Assembly (NCBI RefSeq): GCF_023151555.2
Contig: NZ_CP100425.1
Location: forward strand, 1,612,001 to 1,676,000
Origin: Photobacterium sp. CCB-ST2H9
Lineage (GTDB): Bacteria; Pseudomonadota; Gammaproteobacteria; Enterobacterales; Vibrionaceae
Reading direction: 5' to 3'
Length of the DNA stretch: 64,000 bases
Shown: piece by piece, positions 34,063 to 42,217 of the stretch
Position numbering within the stretch: the first letter of the stretch is position 1
Layout of the letters: each line of letters begins with the position of its first letter
Notes under the pieces: model-generated
Database searches by the model: none
What the model saw: the letters and a program-made list of their open reading frames with translations, nothing else
What the model was told of the DNA's origin: nothing
Program-made: the position numbers and the translations under genes

Positions 34063-36065
34063 TGCAGTCCCAAGTTTCATCTATCAATCCTTTCGCACGA
34101 TCGGGCCAGACAGCCCGGTCGTTTTTCATTTTTGCAATCCTGATTGCCGTCATGGGTTCTCTGATCAATTGGACGGTTCCCTATGCACAGGGGCTGCCGC
34201 TGCTCTGGCAGACCTTATTCCATTATGATCCGGCGAATTATCAGCATCTGATTGTGCATCTGACTTATCTGCCGCGTCTGACTGTGGCGATTCTCTGCGG
34301 TTTTTCTCTGGCGGTTGCGGGGGCTGTGATGCAGTTCGTTCTGCGCAACCCAATCGCATCGCCCACCACACTGGGGGTAGCTTCCGGTGCTGAACTGGGG
34401 ATGGTGATGGGGATATTGCTGTTACCAGCGTCTGTCTCGGTGTCGTCTTTCGTTCCTGCATTTCTGGGGGGGGCTCTTGCAACGGCACTAGTGTTTCTGC
34501 TCTCGGCAAAACGCGGGTTTGCTCCGGTACATATGGTGCTGGCGGGCATGGTCATCAGCCTGTTCTTCGGTTCCATCAATACCATGTTGCTGCTGTTGCA
34601 TGAGCAGAAGCTGTCTTCAGTTTTTGTCTGGGGGGCGGGAGCACTGAATCAGAATGGCTGGGCAACCGTTCAGGCATTACTGCCGATGACGCTGATACCG
34701 CTGGCCGTTTTGCTGTTGTTGCAGCGGCCGCTGGCGTCTTTGCAGCTTGGTGAGGGCGTTGCCAAATCGCTGGGCGTGAATGTGAAACAAATCAAGGTGC
34801 TTTGCCTCGGGCTGGCTATCTTCATGACAGCCAGTGTGGTGAGTGAAGTTGGATTGATTGGTTTTGTCGGGATTGTTGCGCCAGCGATTGCCCGCATGAT
34901 GGGGACACGCAAGTTGTACCGGCATCTGCTGAACAGCGGGCTGGTTGGTGCATTGATGCTGTTGTTTGCCGATTTACTGATCCAGCCGTTTTCCGGCGTT
35001 GGCGGGGAAATGCTGCCGACAGGGGCAATGACGGCGCTGATTGGCGCGCCTTTTTTACTCTGGCTCTTGAGGCGGAAGACACTGCAATCAGAGCTGCGTG
35101 CCCGGGAAGAAGGCGTACCGCATTATCATCATCGTGACTTCAGAAAAACGGTTTGGCCTTTAACTGTGGTCGTGCTGGTTTGTTTCATCCTGGCGGTGAC
35201 GGTGGGTCAAAGTCAGCAGGGCTGGACTTTTTCGCTGTCTGAGCATATCTGGGAATACCGTTTTCCCCGGGTGCTGGTCGCTCTGCTTGCCGGGATTGGG
35301 CTGGCACTGGCCGGAACTATGATTCAGCGTGTTACAACCAATCCGATGGCCAGCCCGGAAGTTTTGGGGATCAGCTCAGGTGCGGCACTGGCATTAGTGA
35401 TTGGCGCATTGCTGGGTGTTTCCGTAGAGCGCCATGAGCAGGTGTTGCTGGGGACGGCAGGTGCCATGCTTGCGACCGGGGTGATCTGGCTGATGGGCAA
35501 GAAACATCAGTTTGCACCGACACAGACCTTGCTGACGGGAATCGCACTTAGTGCGGGTCTGGATGCCTTTTTGCGGATAGCGATGTCTTCAGGACAGGAC
35601 AACGTCCGGGCGCTGCTGACCTGGCTTTCTGGTTCCACGTATCTGGTGTCAGTGCAGGATGTGGGGCTCTTGGCCGTCGGTGTCGGGATCTTGTTACTTA
35701 TGACCCTGTCACTTAGTCGGTGGATTGATCTGATTGGGTTAGGTGAAGTCAGTGCCACCAGTGTCGGTTTGGATTGCAGGCGGGTTCGACAAGTCCTGTT
35801 GTTGTTGGTTGCAGCCCTGACGACCCTCTGCACAATTGTGATTGGTCCGTTGAGCTTCGTTGGCTTACTTGCGCCGCATATGGCGCGCACGCTGAATCAG
35901 TACTCAGCACGCAGGCAGTTGATCGTTGCATCACTGCTTGGCGGGTGCCTGATGGTGATTGCGGACTGGATTGGACGAAACCTCTGGTTTCCGTGGCAAT
36001 TTCCCGCAGGATTGTTAGCGTCTGTCATCGGCGGCGGTTATTTCCTGTATCTGATGAGAAAGTAA
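34062..36065 (+). CDS. fhuB: Ferric-hydroxamate ABC transporter permease (FhuB/VatB-like)
   Basis: A 667-residue double-length FecCD-type permease: two homologous halves of about 330 residues joined in one chain, each with about ten membrane segments. The conserved loops GAVMQFVLRNPIASP-TLGV and GTMIQRVTTNPMASPEVLG mark the two halves, and the coupling helices are also present. It forms the channel for ferric siderophore with FhuC. It is last in fhuCDB and is followed by a good terminator. Length and duplication are normal for FhuB. Confidence 0.9.
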   Translation: MQSQVSSINPFARSGQTARSFFIFAILIAVMGSLINWTVPYAQGLPLLWQTLFHYDPANYQHLIVHLTYLPRLTVAILCGFSLAVAGAVMQFVLRNPIASPTTLGVASGAELGMVMGILLLPASVSVSSFVPAFLGGALATALVFLLSAKRGFAPVHMVLAGMVISLFFGSINTMLLLLHEQKLSSVFVWGAGALNQNGWATVQALLPMTLIPLAVLLLLQRPLASLQLGEGVAKSLGVNVKQIKVLCLGLAIFMTASVVSEVGLIGFVGIVAPAIARMMGTRKLYRHLLNSGLVGALMLLFADLLIQPFSGVGGEMLPTGAMTALIGAPFLLWLLRRKTLQSELRAREEGVPHYHHRDFRKTVWPLTVVVLVCFILAVTVGQSQQGWTFSLSEHIWEYRFPRVLVALLAGIGLALAGTMIQRVTTNPMASPEVLGISSGAALALVIGALLGVSVERHEQVLLGTAGAMLATGVIWLMGKKHQFAPTQTLLTGIALSAGLDAFLRIAMSSGQDNVRALLTWLSGSTYLVSVQDVGLLAVGVGILLLMTLSLSRWIDLIGLGEVSATSVGLDCRRVRQVLLLLVAALTTLCTIVIGPLSFVGLLAPHMARTLNQYSARRQLIVASLLGGCLMVIADWIGRNLWFPWQFPAGLLASVIGGGYFLYLMRK

Positions 36066-36096
36066 CCGGCAGGCCATATCTGCGAATAAATTTTTC

Positions 36097-36126
36097 AGCC
36101 AGCGATTTTGTCGCTGGCTTTTTTTT
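36097..36126 (+). terminator. Terminator of fhuCDB
   Basis: AGCCAGCG pairs with CGCTGGCT around a 7-base loop, followed by eight T residues, 31 bp after the fhuB stop. Confidence 0.9.
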
Positions 36127-36208
36127 ATGCAATGTAACGTAATCACACCACTGACTTACATCAAATATTCACTATTTAAAGAAGAATTAACAAAAGGCTA
36201 TTGATTAT

Positions 36209-36227
36209 GTTTATGAGAATCATTAGC
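36209..36227. promoter_or_regulatory. Fur box upstream of iucA
   Basis: The 19-mer GTTTATGAGAATCATTAGC matches the Fur consensus GATAATGATAATCATTATC at 15 of 19 positions by my count. It lies 34 bp upstream of the iucA ATG, where bound Fur-Fe2+ would block transcription of the siderophore operon. Confidence 0.8.
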
Positions 36228-36261
36228 ATTTGACGCAATTATCAGATGCAATGAGTTAACT

Positions 36262-38052
36262 ATGGAAACGCAGAACCACGCTTTTGTTACGCCAGCGGGT
36301 CAACATGATGTTGCAGCGGCGTGTTTTTTCAATGCCCTTGCCCGGGAATGTCCGGCGATTCAGTTTGAGAAAGACGAGCAGGGGACCAGCTATCTGATCC
36401 CGTTTGCGAATCAGGAACGGATTCGTATTCCATTGCGTTACTTTTCTTCTCTGGGTGTTCACGAGTATCAGTTCCCTGCCTTTCTGGAGGGCGATACGTC
36501 GGTCACATTCAGCTACCCGGAGCTGGTTGCCCGCATTCTTGAAGAGCCGTCTCTGGCAGGCCTGGTGACGGAAGAGCAGAAACAGATTTTCACGAATCGT
36601 GTGCTTGAAAGTCATTACAACACCTACAGTGCAGTCAGTCAGAGCCCGTATGGTGAAACGCTGTTTAATCAGGCGCTGAATTTCCAGCAGGCTGAGCAGG
36701 GATTGCTGATCGGTCATTCATTCCATCCAGCACCGAAAAGCCGTGAACAGTTCAGCGCTGAAGATGCGAAGAAGTTTTCTCCTGAATTTGGCAGTCATTT
36801 TCCGCTGCGGTGGCTGGCCGTTGATAAATCAATTCTGGTGTCCGGCAGTTCTGCAGATAAAACTGTGATTGAACGTATGGCAGAGTTGCTGCAGGCAGAT
36901 TCGGCTTTCGATAATGCGCTGGTCTCCCAGCTAACTGAAAATCAGGTGCTTTTACCGGCTCACCCTTGGCAGTGGCAGGTGTTCAGTCAGTATCCGGATG
37001 TGATCGAATATCTTGAACAGGGTTTGATCAAGGATCTGGGTGAAGCTGGCAGTGACTGGTACCCGACGTCTTCTACGCGATCTCTGTACGCGCCAGCATT
37101 GCCTTATATGCTGAAGTTCTCCCTGAGCGTCAAACTGACCAACTCCATCCGCAACCTGTCGGTGAAAGAAGTGATTCGCGGTACCCGCCTGAATCAGCTG
37201 TTTGCTGATACAGACATTCAGCAGGTGCTGGGCAACGGCCAGGGGTTTCAGCTGATGCAGGAACCGGCTTATCTGGGACTGGTGGACAAAAATGGCAAGG
37301 CCATTGATGAATCTCTGGTTGCTTTCCGCGATAACCCGCTGGCTGCCAAGGCCGATGAAGAGGCTGTGGTGCTGGCAACACTGGCACAGCAGAACCCGTT
37401 TGGCGGACAAAGTCTGCTGGCAAAACGTGTGTCTGATTATGCTGCAGGCCAGGGCATCAGTTTAGAGCGGGCAGCCAAAGACTGGTTCAGCGCTTACTGT
37501 CAGCACAGTGTCGTTTCACTGTTTGACCTTCAGGCAAACTACGGTGTGGTGTTTCTGGCGCACCAGCAGAATATCGTGATGCAACTGAAAAACGGTTTCC
37601 CGGTGGGTATGTATTACCGCGATTGTCAGGGAACTGGCTATACCGATCTGGCGTTTGAGCGATTTGCTGATTCCCTGAACGATGCTTCGATCAATAAAAC
37701 CAGACAGGATATCGAAAACTACTGGAACCAGGATAAAGTCCGCCGTTATTTCGCTTACTACCTGATCATCAATTCAACCTTCAACGTGATTGGTTCGATC
37801 TGTGCCGGTACCGGTGTGGACGAAATGGCACTGGTTGCCATTCTGCGCGAGCAACTGGAAGCGCTGAAAGCAGGGGGTGTTCGTGATTCTGCCTGTCTTG
37901 ATTATGTCCTGAATGATGAAGGCTTGTGCTGTAAAGGGAACTTCTTCTGCTATCTGCAGAATTTCAATGAAAACTCTATTCCGGACCCGGCGGTGATTTA
38001 TTTTGACCTGCCAAACCCACTGATCAACGTAAAGGAAGCGATCCATGTTTAA
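36262..38052 (+). CDS. iucA: Aerobactin synthetase component IucA (NIS synthetase)
   Basis: A 596-residue NRPS-independent siderophore synthetase. Family landmarks: GHSFHPAPKSR in the ATP-binding part, LLPAHPWQWQ, SSTRSLYAPALPYMLKFSLSV and the C-terminal FhuF-like domain (NYGVVFLAHQQN). IucA couples one N6-acetyl-N6-hydroxylysine to citrate using ATP. It is the first gene of iucABCD and sits under a Fur box. Its stop lies 8 bp inside iucB. The gene order and full complement of iuc genes make aerobactin the most likely product, although some related clusters make other citrate siderophores. Confidence 0.93.
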   Translation: METQNHAFVTPAGQHDVAAACFFNALARECPAIQFEKDEQGTSYLIPFANQERIRIPLRYFSSLGVHEYQFPAFLEGDTSVTFSYPELVARILEEPSLAGLVTEEQKQIFTNRVLESHYNTYSAVSQSPYGETLFNQALNFQQAEQGLLIGHSFHPAPKSREQFSAEDAKKFSPEFGSHFPLRWLAVDKSILVSGSSADKTVIERMAELLQADSAFDNALVSQLTENQVLLPAHPWQWQVFSQYPDVIEYLEQGLIKDLGEAGSDWYPTSSTRSLYAPALPYMLKFSLSVKLTNSIRNLSVKEVIRGTRLNQLFADTDIQQVLGNGQGFQLMQEPAYLGLVDKNGKAIDESLVAFRDNPLAAKADEEAVVLATLAQQNPFGGQSLLAKRVSDYAAGQGISLERAAKDWFSAYCQHSVVSLFDLQANYGVVFLAHQQNIVMQLKNGFPVGMYYRDCQGTGYTDLAFERFADSLNDASINKTRQDIENYWNQDKVRRYFAYYLIINSTFNVIGSICAGTGVDEMALVAILREQLEALKAGGVRDSACLDYVLNDEGLCCKGNFFCYLQNFNENSIPDPAVIYFDLPNPLINVKEAIHV

Positions 38053-38974
38053 GGCAAAAACATTTCAGGTCATGGAAGAACTAGGACAGGAGAAATTGCA
38101 CAGCCTGCAGCTGACATTGTCGGCGCATGATCTGGAGAATCCTCAGGCAATAGCACAACTGATGACCGATCTGGACGCTGAGTTCAGTCACCAGCCGGAA
38201 CGTGATCGTTTCCTGCTGGAAGCACCGCAGGATTTGCAGGCTCAGTTGTCGGCGATCCTGCCGTTGTGTGAAGGCAATCTACTGTACAAATCGATGTTTT
38301 ATCAGATGCCGGAGCAATGGCATCTGCATACACCTTCGAGCCGGTTCCCGTTTGTTGAAGTGCAGTCGAACAATCAGCATCGTCACCATCCGATGCGTCC
38401 CGAAATGCCGATCGGGACGGTCTATAAGCGGTTTGACCATCAGGCCGATGCAGAAGTGTCTTTCCGGGTCTTTGATATGGAAAGAGATTTGGATGTGTTT
38501 GTCCGCTGGATGAATGATCCGCGGGTTGCACACTTCTGGGAGCAGGCATGGAGCAAAGAAAAACTGGCTGAGTTCGCACAATCGCGCCTGAACGATCCGC
38601 ATATTATTCCGCTGATTGGTGAGTTCAATGGCGAGGCTTTTGGTTATATCGAAGCTTACTGGGTGAGCGAAGACCGGCTGGCACCTTACTATGATGTGCA
38701 GCCGTATGACCGGGGCATTCACCTGCTTGTGGGTGAGGAACAGTTCCGTGGTCCGCGCTTTTTCAACTGCTGGATGCGTGCGATCAGCCATTACCTGTTC
38801 ATTGATGATGTGCGTACAACCCGAATTGTTCTGGAGCCCCGTGCGGATAACCAGCGCTTGTTTAACCGTATTGAGGCCGTCGGCTACCGGAAGCTGTTTG
38901 AGTTCAACTTCCCGCACAAACGTTCGGCACTTCTGATGCTGGAGCGTGGCGCATTCTTTGGGGAGCAGTGGTGA
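38045..38974 (+). CDS. iucB: N6-hydroxylysine O-acetyltransferase IucB
   Basis: A 309-residue GNAT-fold acyltransferase of the IucB/RhbD type. The C-terminal acetyltransferase domain (RDLDVFVRWMNDPRVAHFWEQ, then GIHLLVGEEQFRGPRFFNCW) binds acetyl-CoA. It acetylates N6-hydroxylysine made by IucD to give the hydroxamate arm of aerobactin. The ATG overlaps the iucA end by 8 bp, with AAGGAAG upstream, and the stop overlaps the iucC start. Full length for the family. Confidence 0.93.
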   Translation: MFKAKTFQVMEELGQEKLHSLQLTLSAHDLENPQAIAQLMTDLDAEFSHQPERDRFLLEAPQDLQAQLSAILPLCEGNLLYKSMFYQMPEQWHLHTPSSRFPFVEVQSNNQHRHHPMRPEMPIGTVYKRFDHQADAEVSFRVFDMERDLDVFVRWMNDPRVAHFWEQAWSKEKLAEFAQSRLNDPHIIPLIGEFNGEAFGYIEAYWVSEDRLAPYYDVQPYDRGIHLLVGEEQFRGPRFFNCWMRAISHYLFIDDVRTTRIVLEPRADNQRLFNRIEAVGYRKLFEFNFPHKRSALLMLERGAFFGEQW

Positions 38975-40728
38975 TGATTCAGCAGGCATTACAACAACAC
39001 TGGCCGCAGGCGAACCGGGCGATTGTGGCGAAAATGATCAGTGAATTTGCATACGAGCAGGCATTCCGCTTTGAAGAGACGGCACAGAGCTTTGTGCTGA
39101 ATCTGGATGAAGGTGTCAGCTATCAATTCCGGGGGAAAGCGAATATCTGGGGACAGATTGTTATTGAACCTGAATCGGTCACCCGTTTCCCTGCAACTGA
39201 ACCGGTACTGGCAACTCAGTTCATGATGGATATTCAGCATTTGCTGAATATGCCGGATGAGGCCATGGCGGAACACTTTGAAGATCTGAATGCGACTTTA
39301 CTGGGTGATTGCAAACTGGCCGTGAAAAAGCAGGCCATGACCGCCAAGGATCTGGCAAATCTGAGTTGTGAATTGCAGCAGACTTATTTCAACGGTCATC
39401 CGAAATTCGCCTTCAATAAAGGCCGCAGAGGATGGGGTACCGACGATCTGGATTTGTACGCGCCAGAATCACAACGCGCATTTCAACTGGGCTGGGTGGC
39501 TGTTCATCAGTCAGTTTTACAGCAGTCGACCAATGAAACGACGCGCTGGGAGCAGCTGATTGATTCAGCCATGACTGAAGTTGAGCAGGAAAAACTGGCT
39601 CAGGCATTCAGTGTGTTTGAAGTGAATCCGCAGGACTATACCCTGATCCCGGTTCACCCGTGGCAATGGTCTCAGAAACTCTCTCTGCTGTTTATTCGTG
39701 AAATCGCGGAGAAAGCGCTGCTTTATTTGGGGGAGTTCGGGGATTATTTCCTGCCGCAGCTCTCGATTCGGACGCTGAGCAATGTGTCCCGCCCTCAGGG
39801 CTATGACATCAAATTGCCGCTGACCATCATGAATACCTCCTGTTATCGCGGGATTCCGGGTCGTTATATTCTGGCAGGGCCGCTGGCGTCTGACTGGATT
39901 GATCAGGTCTTCCAAACGGATCCGCTACTGGTCAGCAAAGGTGCTGAAGTATTGCAGGAACCGGCATCGGCTTATGCCGCTCAGGCGGATTACCGGCAAC
40001 TGGAAAAAGCGCCTTATCGCTACCATGAACTGCTGGGTGTGATCTGGCGTGAATCGCTGGCTTCCAAACTCAAAGAAAACGAGTCAGCCATTCTGATGGC
40101 AGCCCTGATGGAGTCGGATTCACAGGGGAATCCGCTGATTGGTGAATATATTGCGGCGTCCGGACTCTCTGCGGAAGCATGGCTGACCCGTTTGTTTGAT
40201 GCTGTGGTGATCCCGTTCTACCACTTACTGACCAAGTATGGTGTTTCGCTGATTGCGCATGGTCAGAACATTACGATTGTGATGGAAAATCATGCCCCGA
40301 AACGCATTCTGCTGAAAGATTTTCAGGGTGATATGCGCTTGGTGGAAAGGGAATTGCCGGAGCAGGCATCACTGCATCCGCAAGTGAAAGCCGCCACCGT
40401 TCGTCTGCCGGAAGAACTGATTATTCACGATCTTCAGACAGGCCACTTTGTGACTGTGCTGCGTTTTATCTCTCCACTGGTAGAAAAACTTGGTTTCACC
40501 GAGCAGCAATTCTATCGCCTGCTGGGTGACCGGATTCAGTCTCATATCAACCAGCACCCAGAACTTGCAGAACGGTTTGAACGACTGGATCTGTTTAAGC
40601 CGCGTATCCTGCGTATCGGTCTGAATCTGGCGAAGTTCAGACACAGCACCGACAGCAGTGCTTCCCGTATGTTGCCGGACATGGATGACATGCTGGATAA
40701 CCCTCTATTTTTGGCCCAAGAACAATAA
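38974..40728 (+). CDS. iucC: Aerobactin synthase IucC (NIS synthetase)
   Basis: A 584-residue type C NIS synthetase, paralogous to IucA. Landmarks: GHPKFAFNKGRRGW, TLIPVHPWQW, SIRTLSNVSRPQGYDIKLPL, and LIAHGQNITIVMENH. It adds the second acetyl-hydroxylysine to the citryl intermediate to finish aerobactin. I use ATG 38974, which overlaps the iucB stop as TGATG and follows GGGGAG; two in-frame GTG codons just upstream are less likely starts. Confidence 0.93.
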   Translation: MIQQALQQHWPQANRAIVAKMISEFAYEQAFRFEETAQSFVLNLDEGVSYQFRGKANIWGQIVIEPESVTRFPATEPVLATQFMMDIQHLLNMPDEAMAEHFEDLNATLLGDCKLAVKKQAMTAKDLANLSCELQQTYFNGHPKFAFNKGRRGWGTDDLDLYAPESQRAFQLGWVAVHQSVLQQSTNETTRWEQLIDSAMTEVEQEKLAQAFSVFEVNPQDYTLIPVHPWQWSQKLSLLFIREIAEKALLYLGEFGDYFLPQLSIRTLSNVSRPQGYDIKLPLTIMNTSCYRGIPGRYILAGPLASDWIDQVFQTDPLLVSKGAEVLQEPASAYAAQADYRQLEKAPYRYHELLGVIWRESLASKLKENESAILMAALMESDSQGNPLIGEYIAASGLSAEAWLTRLFDAVVIPFYHLLTKYGVSLIAHGQNITIVMENHAPKRILLKDFQGDMRLVERELPEQASLHPQVKAATVRLPEELIIHDLQTGHFVTVLRFISPLVEKLGFTEQQFYRLLGDRIQSHINQHPELAERFERLDLFKPRILRIGLNLAKFRHSTDSSASRMLPDMDDMLDNPLFLAQEQ

Positions 40729-40738
40729 GGAATGAACC

Positions 40739-42055
40739 ATGGAACTGAATAATCACAAAGAATGTCTGGATCTGGCGGGTGTGGGTGTCGGGCCGTTTAA
40801 CCTGAGTGTCGCGGCACTGCTGGAGACAAATACGCATCTGAATACCTGCTTTTTCGAAGGTCGTGAATCATTCTCATGGCATCCGGGACTGCTGCTGGAT
40901 AACACCAATATGCAGACCATGTTCCTGAAAGATCTGGTGACTGCGGTGAATCCGCAAAGTCCGTATTCTTTCCTGTCATATCTTGTGAGTCAGAAGAAGT
41001 TTTACCGTTTCCTGTCTGCCGAACTGAATTGTATCAGCCGTCATGAGTTCTCTGATTACCTGGCCTGGGCGGCCCATCAATTGTCGAATGTTCAGTTCGA
41101 TTCTCGCGTAGAGCACATTGAGTACACCGGAGAAGCGTTCGAAATTCAGACCAGTCAGGGCTCGTATCTGGCAAAAAACCTGTGTATTGGTACCGGGAAA
41201 GTGCCATCGATTCCTGAATGCGCGAAGCCACACATCAGTGACAAAGTGTTCCATGCTGCGGAAATGGGTTTGCGCGATCGCGACTTTACCGGAAAACGCG
41301 TGATGATTGTCGGCGGTGGCCAGAGTGGCGCTGATATCTTCCTGAATGTCCTGAACGGTAAGTGGGGCAAAGTGAAAAGCCTGGATTGGCTGTCTCGCCG
41401 CTCAAACTTCCAGCCGCTGGATGAAGCTGCTTTCACCAATGAGTTTTTCACGCCGGAGTACGTCGAGACTTTCGTGGGATTAGATACTTCTGTGAAGCGG
41501 TCAGAAATTGACGCACAAAAACTGACGTCAGATGGCATTACGCAAGCTGCGTTACTGTCGATTTACCGCGAGCTTTACCACAGATTTGATGTTCTGAAAG
41601 AAGATAAGTGGGTGCGTCTGCTGCCGCATCGTTCCATGAGTGCACTGGAGAGTCATGCGGGTGGTTTCTCTGTTCAGGCATTGAATGCCCTGAGTCAGCA
41701 GGCAGAAATGCACGAAGCCGACATTATCATTCTGGCTACCGGTTTTAGTGCGCCATACCCGCAGTGCCTGAAATCCATCATGCCGCTGCTGGAACTGGAT
41801 GAAAATGGCCGCTATGGCATGACGGAAAACTTTGAACTGAAGTGGGAAGGCAGCGCGAAAAACAAGATTTTTGCTGTGAATGCCGGTATGCACAGCCACG
41901 GTATTGCAGAACCTCAACTGAGTTTGATGGCGTGGCGAAGCGCACGAATCATCAACCAGCTTTGCCAGAAACCGGTATTCGATATCGGCAGCGACAAGGG
42001 CATGATTGAGTGGGTGACAGAAAGCCTGGTGACTGAGTATGCCAAAGCGTCTTAA
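40739..42055 (+). CDS. iucD: Lysine N6-hydroxylase IucD
   Basis: A 438-residue flavin N-hydroxylating monooxygenase. The FAD site is GVGVGPFNLSVA near residues 14-25, the NADPH site is GGGQSGADIF near residue 195, and the C-terminal ATGFSAPYP motif is the family's D/L-ATGY-like element. It hydroxylates the side-chain amine of lysine, the first committed step of aerobactin synthesis. It starts 10 bp after iucC, with AAGGAAT upstream, and ends the operon before a hairpin. Confidence 0.94.
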   Translation: MELNNHKECLDLAGVGVGPFNLSVAALLETNTHLNTCFFEGRESFSWHPGLLLDNTNMQTMFLKDLVTAVNPQSPYSFLSYLVSQKKFYRFLSAELNCISRHEFSDYLAWAAHQLSNVQFDSRVEHIEYTGEAFEIQTSQGSYLAKNLCIGTGKVPSIPECAKPHISDKVFHAAEMGLRDRDFTGKRVMIVGGGQSGADIFLNVLNGKWGKVKSLDWLSRRSNFQPLDEAAFTNEFFTPEYVETFVGLDTSVKRSEIDAQKLTSDGITQAALLSIYRELYHRFDVLKEDKWVRLLPHRSMSALESHAGGFSVQALNALSQQAEMHEADIIILATGFSAPYPQCLKSIMPLLELDENGRYGMTENFELKWEGSAKNKIFAVNAGMHSHGIAEPQLSLMAWRSARIINQLCQKPVFDIGSDKGMIEWVTESLVTEYAKAS

Positions 42056-42064
42056 GAAACGCTT

Positions 42065-42104
42065 AGGCCTTATTGATAACCATATAAAAGATAAGGCCTT
42101 AAAA
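42065..42104 (+). terminator. Hairpin after iucD
   Basis: AGGCCTTAT and ATAAGGCCT form a 9-bp stem around a 17-base loop, followed by TAAAAA rather than a T-run. It may be a partial terminator or an mRNA-stabilising structure between iucABCD and iutA. Confidence 0.45.
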
Positions 42105-42153
42105 ACATACAAATAAATTGAACTTTTTTAACGTCAGATATGGAAATAAAGTG

Positions 42154-42172
42154 GCAAATGAGTATTATTATC
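42154..42172. promoter_or_regulatory. Fur box upstream of iutA
   Basis: GCAAATGAGTATTATTATC matches the Fur consensus at 14 of 19 positions by my count. It lies 45 bp before the iutA start, suggesting that iutA has its own iron-repressed promoter. Confidence 0.7.
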
Positions 42173-42217
42173 AAACTTATTTGTTTAAACCTTATCTAAA
42201 AATATAAAGTGATTACA